From Clostridium sp. CAG:169 (GTDB lineage Bacteria > Bacillota > Clostridia > Oscillospirales > Ruminococcaceae), in the NCBI GenBank assembly GCA_000435195.1, contig FR880303.1, positions 5,481 through 26,652 of the forward strand: a stretch of DNA of 21,172 nucleotides, read 5' to 3'. Position numbers and translations under genes: made by a program. Shown piece by piece: positions 16,447 to 21,172 of this stretch. The notes below the pieces were generated by a model, which was given only the letters and a program-made list of their open reading frames with translations, was not told the DNA's origin and did no database searches. The first letter of the stretch is position 1; each line of letters starts with the position of its first letter.

Positions 16447-16475
16447 TTGACATGGTTCGTACAAGGGAGTATACT
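16447..16475 (+). promoter_or_regulatory. Strong promoter of the ABC exporter operon
   Basis: A perfect TTGACA (16447-16452), a 17-base spacer and TATACT (16470-16475). TGTCAA at 16434-16439 forms an inverted repeat with the -35 hexamer (7-base spacing), so a repressor could bind here. The predicted start near 16482 leaves about 385 bases of leader before the first exporter gene. Confidence 0.82.
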
Positions 16476-16533
16476 AATAGCGGTTTTAGGTATATAATCG
16501 AAGAAAAATCAATCACTAAAGGAGGCGAATAGC

Positions 16534-16617
16534 ATGACAATGATCGTAAGAATGGAACGGAACAGACAATGCAATAATCAGGGTATGCTTTCGCCGAAGG
16601 TGAGCGAGTGCTGTTGA
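16534..16617 (+). CDS. 27-residue leader peptide of the ABC exporter attenuator
   Basis: An ATG at 16534 follows AAAGGAGG at eight bases, the best ribosome site in the window. It opens a 27-codon frame beginning MTMIVRMERN and ending KVSECC, with a TGA at 16615-16617. The position between a consensus promoter and an intrinsic terminator ahead of multidrug-type ABC genes is that of an attenuator leader peptide such as BmrB of B. subtilis; I see no sequence similarity to BmrB. Codons 16-20 (CAG GGT ATG CTT TCG) contain the antiterminator segment. A small exported or modified peptide is an alternative, but no double-Gly leader and no modifying enzyme are present. Confidence 0.72.
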   Translation: MTMIVRMERNRQCNNQGMLSPKVSECC

Positions 16618-16706
16618 TTGCGTTTCGGTCGCAAAATGGGTCGACCGATCGCTTTGTATAGGACCACACAGGTGGTCTGCGGTATTTTTGCGTAAAAGCA
16701 TCCCTG
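16579..16706 (+). promoter_or_regulatory. Antiterminator pairing: leader ORF with terminator 5' arm
   Basis: CAGGG-T-ATGCTTT at 16579-16591, inside the leader ORF, is complementary to AAAGCATCCCTG at 16695-16706 over 12 bp with one bulged T (16584). It mimics the terminator's own 3' arm (CAGGGGTGCTTT at 16717-16728), so the two pairings are mutually exclusive. Ribosome position on the leader ORF would decide which one forms. Confidence 0.7.
16620..16652 (+). promoter_or_regulatory. Hairpin directly after the leader stop codon
   Basis: TCGGTCG (16625-16631) pairs with CGACCGA (16642-16648). The stem is extended by GCG/CGC (16620-16622 with 16650-16652) across a small internal loop. A second small stem, GACCAC/GTGGTC, is at 16662-16677. 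A ribosome at the stop codon would cover the first arm, linking translation to RNA folding. Confidence 0.55.
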
Positions 16707-16739
16707 TTTTTATCAGCAGGGGTGCTTTTTTTATTTTTT
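16694..16739 (+). terminator. Intrinsic terminator in the exporter leader (attenuator)
   Basis: A 13-bp stem (16694-16706 with 16717-16729, one T-G wobble, 10-base loop) is followed by TTTATTTTTT. It lies about 77 bases after the leader stop and about 127 bases before the first exporter gene. Without antitermination it should end most transcripts. Confidence 0.88.
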
Positions 16740-16866
16740 GTTTTAGCAGATAAGACCGAACGCGGGGGAAGGAGTGTTCGTTGTCTGTCTGCGACAACAG
16801 AAAAGGAGGAAGAGAGAAAAAGGCTTGTAAAGGAGAAAATGAGTTATCAAAAGGAGAGTGATTTGT

Positions 16867-18726
16867 TTGCAGAAGAATGAACGAAAAGATGCGGTACAGC
16901 TGATGCTTCGCTTTGTACGTGGCAGTTTGGGGCTGTTTGCATTGGGACTGATTTGCTCGATGCTCAATACCGCGTGTAACTCGCTGACCCCACAGATTAT
17001 CCGCATGACCGTAGACTCGGTTATCGGCAGCGGGGAGATGCCGGGATGGTTTCAAACTTTGGGTTTGGACCGTCTGATGCAGAGCGATGTCAAAAGTGTC
17101 CTGCTGCTTGCAGCTGCCGCAGTGTTGGTGACAGCGGTGCTGTCCGGTGTATTCAGCTTTTTTGCCCGCCTCAACACCGCTAAAGCCTCCGAGCGCGCGA
17201 TCAAGTCGCTGCGTGATGAGCTGTTCGGGCATATCCAGAAGCTGCCGTTTTCCTGGCATACCGCGCATCAGACCGGCGAGATTATCCAGCGCTGCACCTC
17301 CGACGTTGAGGTCGTCCGCAACTTTGTCAGTGCACAGATGGTAGAAGTATTCCGTATCGTCTTTTTGATTGTGATGACTATGTGCATCATGTTTTCGATG
17401 AATGTAAAGATTTCTCTGGTTGCGGTGGTTTTTATCCCGATCATCGTTTTTTACTCCTTCTATTTTCAGGGGAAGATCTCCCACCGCTTTATGGACGCCG
17501 ACATCGCCGAAGGAAAACTGTCTTCGACGGTACAGGAAAACCTGACCGGTGTGCGGGTGGTCCGTGCATTTGGACGGGAGAATTTTGAAATCGAACGCTT
17601 TGACGAAAAGAACAATGCCTTTTCGGAGCTTTGGATTCGCCTGGGACATATGATGACCGCCTACTGGAGCACCGGTGACCTGATTACCGCTTTGCAGGTG
17701 CTGACGGTCATTGCAGTCGGAACCGTCAGCGCAGTCAACGGCGAAATCACGCTGGGTGAATTTCTGGCGTTTGTTTCTTATAATGCAACCCTCAACTGGC
17801 CGGTGCGTGCGCTGGGAAAAATTTTGGCAGAGATGAGCAAAACCGGCGTTTCCATCAGCCGTATCAGCTATATCCTGCACGCTCAGCCGGAGCAGGACCC
17901 GCCGGAGGCGTTGACCCCTCCGATGGACCGTGACATCTGCTTTGAGCATGTGACCTTCGGCTATGAAAACCAGAAGCCGGTGCTGGACGATGTTTCCTTC
18001 ACCATTCCGGCAGGCAAGACCTTTGCCATTCTGGGAGGAACCGGCAGCGGAAAAACGACGCTGATGCATCTGCTCAATCGTCTGTACGATTTGGAGGAGG
18101 GCGGCGGCAGAATCACTATCGGCGGCGTGGACATCAATCAAATCAGCCGCGCACATCTGCGCAAAAATGTGTCCATCGTTTTGCAGGAGCCATTCCTGTT
18201 TTCCAGAACGATACGGGAAAATATCGGCATTGCCTGCCCGGAAAAGGACAGCGAGCGGATGATGGAATATGTGCGCAAAGCGGCTCGCTCCGCCTGCGTG
18301 GATGAAGCCATCGAAAGCTTTACCAATGGGTATGAAACGGTGGTCGGCGAGCGGGGTGTCACCCTCTCCGGCGGTCAGAAGCAGCGTGTTGCCATCGCGC
18401 GGATGCTGACCCAGAATGCGCCGGTGATGATCTTTGATGACTCGCTTTCGGCGGTGGATGCAGAAACCGATGCGAAGATTCGACAGGAGCTCAAGGAGAA
18501 GATGGGCAGTGCGACCATCATCCTGATTTCCCACCGCATCACCACCCTGATGCAGGCAGACCAGATTCTGGTGCTTGACCAAGGAAAGGTAGCGGACATC
18601 GGAACTCATGAGCAGCTGATTTCCCACAAGGGAATCTATCAGGATATTTATCAGATTCAGATGAACAACGCAGACAGAGAGCTGCTGCGTCAGGTATCTG
18701 AGGAACAGCCGACAGAAAGCAGGTGA
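16867..18726 (+). CDS. ABC exporter half-transporter, degenerate-site subunit
   Basis: The 619-residue protein has a six-helix exporter domain (about residues 20-320) fused to a nucleotide-binding domain, as in BmrC/LmrC-type multidrug exporters. Walker A is GGTGSGKTT at 390-398 and the signature is a canonical LSGGQ (500-504). Walker B is FDD, with Asp525 where the catalytic Glu should be. This marks the subunit that contributes the inactive half of one ATP site. A TTG at 16867 is the likely start, ten bases after AAGGAG; the GTG at 16858 is almost on top of that site. The gene lies downstream of the attenuator and overlaps or abuts the next gene. Exported substrate unknown; drug or peptide are both possible. 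Confidence 0.9.
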   Translation: MQKNERKDAVQLMLRFVRGSLGLFALGLICSMLNTACNSLTPQIIRMTVDSVIGSGEMPGWFQTLGLDRLMQSDVKSVLLLAAAAVLVTAVLSGVFSFFARLNTAKASERAIKSLRDELFGHIQKLPFSWHTAHQTGEIIQRCTSDVEVVRNFVSAQMVEVFRIVFLIVMTMCIMFSMNVKISLVAVVFIPIIVFYSFYFQGKISHRFMDADIAEGKLSSTVQENLTGVRVVRAFGRENFEIERFDEKNNAFSELWIRLGHMMTAYWSTGDLITALQVLTVIAVGTVSAVNGEITLGEFLAFVSYNATLNWPVRALGKILAEMSKTGVSISRISYILHAQPEQDPPEALTPPMDRDICFEHVTFGYENQKPVLDDVSFTIPAGKTFAILGGTGSGKTTLMHLLNRLYDLEEGGGRITIGGVDINQISRAHLRKNVSIVLQEPFLFSRTIRENIGIACPEKDSERMMEYVRKAARSACVDEAIESFTNGYETVVGERGVTLSGGQKQRVAIARMLTQNAPVMIFDDSLSAVDAETDAKIRQELKEKMGSATIILISHRITTLMQADQILVLDQGKVADIGTHEQLISHKGIYQDIYQIQMNNADRELLRQVSEEQPTESR

Positions 18727-18731
18727 TTGAA

Positions 18732-20570
18732 TTGGCAAATCCAAATCGTGACGATACTGTGCAGAACAACAAATCCTTTCAGCTTTCCACCTGGAAACGT
18801 CTGCTCCCTTTTCTCAAGCCATATCGCTGGCTGATGCTGCTGCTGATCCTGACCAATATCATCATTTCGGTGGTGGATGTTCTGCTGCCGCTTTTCCAGC
18901 GGTATGCGGTGGACCACTTTATTGAGCAGCGGTCGCTGGCAGGCTTTCAAACGTTTATCGCAGGGTATGTTGTAGTGATTGTTTTGCAGGTACTCAGCTT
19001 TGTTTTTTACACCTTGAGTGCGATGAAGATGGAGATGCACATGGGACGCGACCTGAAGAAGGCGTGCTTTGTCCATCTGCAAACCCTCTCCTTTTCCTAC
19101 TACAATGTGACACCGGTGGGATATATTTTGGCGCGTGTGATGAGCGATACCAACAAGATTTCCGCCATCACCGCATGGGATATGGTGGATATTCTGTGGG
19201 CGTTGACTTATGTGCTGTCTGCCTTTATCTCGATGGCGATTCTGGACCTGCGGCTGGCGCTGCTGGTTATGATTATCGTTCCAATCATAGCCGTGCTGAC
19301 CACCTATTTCCAGAAGAAGATTCTGTTCTGGAACCGCAAGGTGCGCGCGATCAACTCCAGACTGACCGGCGCATACAACGAGGGCATTATGGGAGCCAAG
19401 ACCTCCAAGACACTGGTCATCGAGGACAAAAATACCGAGGAATTTTCTGAGCTGACTGAAGAGATGCGCTCGGCATCGGTGCGTGCAGCAGGTCTGAACG
19501 CCCTGTACATCCCGTTGGTCATGCTGGCAAGCTCGGCAGCGACCGCCATTGTGCTGGTGCGCGGCGGCGACATGGTGCTGGAGCATGGGATGCTGATTGG
19601 TACCCTGTCGGCATTCACCACCTATGCAGTGTCCATCTTCGAGCCGATTCAGCAGATGGCGAGGGTGCTGGCAAACATCATTTCGGTGCAGCCGAACATT
19701 GAACGTGTCATGGGACTGCTGGACCAGAAGCCGAACATTGTGGACAGTCCGGCGGTCATTGAAAAGTACGGGGACAGCTTCCACCCGAAAAAAGAAAACT
19801 GGGAAGAAATCCGCGGCAACATCGAATTTGATGACGTTTCCTTCCGTTATCCCGATGGGGAAGAGGAGGTACTCAGCCACTTCAGCCTGAAGATACCGGC
19901 AGGAACCACCGTTGCCATCGTCGGAGAAACCGGCGCAGGCAAGTCCACCCTGGTCAACCTGGCGTGCCGCTTCTTTGAACCGACCAGCGGACGAATCCTG
20001 ATCGACGGAGTGGACTACCGGGAACGAAGCCAGCTGTGGCTGCATAGTCGCCTAGGATATGTCCTGCAAAATCCACACCTGTTTTCGGGAACGGTCATGG
20101 AAAACATCCGTTACGGCAGACTGGATGCCACCGATGAAGAGGTGCGTGCAGCAGCGAAGGCAGTTTCTGCCGATACCGTTGTGGAGCATCTGGAAAACGG
20201 CTACGACAGTGATGTCGGCGAGGGCGGCGACAAGCTCTCCACCGGCGAAAAACAGCTGGTTTCCTTTGCAAGAGCGGTCCTTGCCGACCCGGCTATCTTT
20301 GTTTTGGATGAGGCGACCAGCTCGATCGACACCCAGACCGAGCAGCTGATTCAAAACGCTACCCTCAACCTGCTCAAGGGCAGGACCTCCTTCCTGATTG
20401 CACACCGTCTTTCCACCATCCGTCAGGCAGACCTGATTCTGGTGGTCAAGGACGGCAAGATTGTGGAGCAAGGCAAGCACGAGGAGCTGCTGAAAAAAGG
20501 CGGATATTATCACGACCTGTACTCCAAACAGTTCCAGCAGGAAGAGATGCACAGCCGACTGAACGCATAA
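18732..20570 (+). CDS. ABC exporter half-transporter, catalytic-site subunit
   Basis: This is the 612-residue partner of the preceding gene, with six membrane helices and a C-terminal ATPase domain. Walker A is GETGAGKST at 398-406, Walker B is DE with catalytic Glu527, and the signature is non-canonical (LSTGE, 502-506). With the partner's LSGGQ it forms the one competent ATP site; its own LSTGE faces the partner's Asp525 in the degenerate site. This is the pattern of heterodimeric exporters such as BmrCD, LmrCD and TM287/288. The start is probably the TTG at 18732, five bases after AGGTGA, which overlaps the upstream stop; a GTG at 18723 is the alternative. The two genes are translationally coupled. 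Confidence 0.9.
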   Translation: MANPNRDDTVQNNKSFQLSTWKRLLPFLKPYRWLMLLLILTNIIISVVDVLLPLFQRYAVDHFIEQRSLAGFQTFIAGYVVVIVLQVLSFVFYTLSAMKMEMHMGRDLKKACFVHLQTLSFSYYNVTPVGYILARVMSDTNKISAITAWDMVDILWALTYVLSAFISMAILDLRLALLVMIIVPIIAVLTTYFQKKILFWNRKVRAINSRLTGAYNEGIMGAKTSKTLVIEDKNTEEFSELTEEMRSASVRAAGLNALYIPLVMLASSAATAIVLVRGGDMVLEHGMLIGTLSAFTTYAVSIFEPIQQMARVLANIISVQPNIERVMGLLDQKPNIVDSPAVIEKYGDSFHPKKENWEEIRGNIEFDDVSFRYPDGEEEVLSHFSLKIPAGTTVAIVGETGAGKSTLVNLACRFFEPTSGRILIDGVDYRERSQLWLHSRLGYVLQNPHLFSGTVMENIRYGRLDATDEEVRAAAKAVSADTVVEHLENGYDSDVGEGGDKLSTGEKQLVSFARAVLADPAIFVLDEATSSIDTQTEQLIQNATLNLLKGRTSFLIAHRLSTIRQADLILVVKDGKIVEQGKHEELLKKGGYYHDLYSKQFQQEEMHSRLNA

Positions 20571-20619
20571 AAACAAAAGGCTGCGGGGTACAGCTATAGA
20601 AAAGGAAGGAGGAAGAATT

Positions 20620-21129
20620 TTGCTTATCAGACAGGAAAAGGCAGAAGATTACGAGGCTGTATATCACGTTGTACAAGAAGCATTTCGAAATGCCGAGTAT
20701 ACAGATGGCAACGAGCAAAATCTGGTGGTTGCGCTTCGGAAAAGCAAGGCGTTTATCCCGGAGCTGTCGCTTGTTGCGGTGGAGGACCAAAGGGTCGTAG
20801 GATATATCCTTTTCACCAAAGCGGTTGTGAATGGTGTGCAAGTCCTTGCTTTAGCGCCGCTTGCGGTACTGCCGGAGTATCAAAACCGCGGGATTGGGCT
20901 GGATTTGATTGCAGAAGGGCATCGGGCAGCGCGTAGCTTAGGATATGGATATTCGGTTGTATTAGGGCATCCGCAATATTATCCGAAAGCCGGTTATCTT
21001 CCGGCAAGCCGGTATGGAATCCGAGCGCCGTTCCCCGTTGCGGATGAAAACTTCATGGTGATATGCTTAAATGCAGAGCCAAAGCCGCTGGATGGCACCA
21101 TGGAATATGACCCGGCTTTTGGCATATAA
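20620..21129 (+). CDS. GNAT-family N-acetyltransferase (YhbS-like)
   Basis: This 169-residue GNAT-fold protein transfers an acetyl group from acetyl-CoA. The acetyl-CoA loop is seen in LAPLAVLPEYQNRGIGLDLI, where QNRGIG is motif A. VVLGHPQYYPKAGYLPAS is typical of the YhbS (COG3153) subgroup. The start is a TTG at 20620 with GGAGG seven bases upstream; the next residues (LIRQEKAEDYEAV) match the family N-terminus. It lies 49 bases after the exporter gene with no terminator between, so it is probably the last gene of that operon. If so it could modify the same toxic compound that the exporter removes, which is inference. Confidence 0.88.
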   Translation: MLIRQEKAEDYEAVYHVVQEAFRNAEYTDGNEQNLVVALRKSKAFIPELSLVAVEDQRVVGYILFTKAVVNGVQVLALAPLAVLPEYQNRGIGLDLIAEGHRAARSLGYGYSVVLGHPQYYPKAGYLPASRYGIRAPFPVADENFMVICLNAEPKPLDGTMEYDPAFGI

Positions 21130-21172
21130 CGCCGATTGCAGCGCCGGTAACCAAACAGAAAACCGCACCGAG

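Noticed and set aside
16534..16617. Bacteriocin or modified-peptide precursor exported by the ABC pair
   Set aside because: There is no double-Gly leader, no peptidase domain in the exporters and no modifying enzyme; the overlapping antiterminator gives a better explanation.
16516..18744. 742-codon open frame on the minus strand opposite the first exporter gene and leader
   Set aside because: It lacks recognisable domains, is rich in His/Gln/Arg as reverse-frame shadows are, and runs antisense to a clear ABC exporter with intact motifs.
18690..20045. 451-codon minus-strand frame opposite the second exporter gene
   Set aside because: Composition is dominated by His/Gln/Asp with no family features; it is explained by codon bias of the plus-strand gene.
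1..21172. CRISPR arrays, tRNA or rRNA genes, insertion sequences, prophage genes
   Set aside because: Looked for on both strands; no regularly spaced repeats, cloverleaf sequences, transposase motifs or phage genes were seen.

Overview
The window looks like a chromosome segment of an anaerobic gut-type Clostridia, probably the Ruminococcaceae/Oscillospiraceae group. The basis is the mix of families (MetQ-type lipoprotein, UroD-like methyltransferase, DUF4349 lipoprotein, DUF3343 protein, heterodimeric ABC exporter), the AGGAGG-type ribosome sites, the frequent TTG starts and a moderate GC content. This is an inference from gene families; no rRNA or other phylogenetic marker is present.

Layout. 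(1) About 1-4780, plus strand: an AT-rich methionine-family ABC transporter operon. It holds a lipoprotein with two fused substrate-binding domains (5' end cut by the window edge), a MetN-like ATPase, a MetI-like permease and a UroD/MtaA-type cobalamin-dependent methyltransferase relative. It ends at a strong hairpin shared with the convergent neighbour. (2) 4835-7306, minus strand: a short-chain dehydrogenase with its own promoter and an overlapping dyad, then a MATE-family exporter with its own promoter and terminator. (3) 7545-9687, plus strand: a single-gene prolyl-oligopeptidase unit with promoter and terminator. (4) 9716-12045, minus strand: a MscS-type channel and a DUF4349 lipoprotein, each with its own promoter. 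(5) 12185-16441, plus strand: a glycogen/maltodextrin breakdown operon (malQ, glgP, DUF3343 protein). (6) 16447-21129, plus strand: a consensus promoter, a 27-codon leader ORF, a transcription attenuator, two ABC exporter half-transporters that form an asymmetric heterodimer, and a GNAT acetyltransferase.

The most notable structure is the leader of the ABC exporter operon. A small ORF with a near-perfect ribosome site precedes a strong intrinsic terminator. A segment inside that ORF (16579-16591) mimics the terminator's 3' arm and can pair with its 5' arm over 12 bp. This is the architecture of a translation-controlled attenuator, analogous to bmrB upstream of bmrCD in Bacillus subtilis.

The second notable feature is the methionine-type transporter. 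Its binding protein is a tandem duplication of about 263 codons. Both copies appear to lack residues that hold the methionine carboxylate in characterised MetQ proteins. The operon also encodes a methyltransferase with the H-x-C...C zinc motif. Together these suggest uptake and demethylation of a methylated compound other than methionine. That function is a hypothesis.
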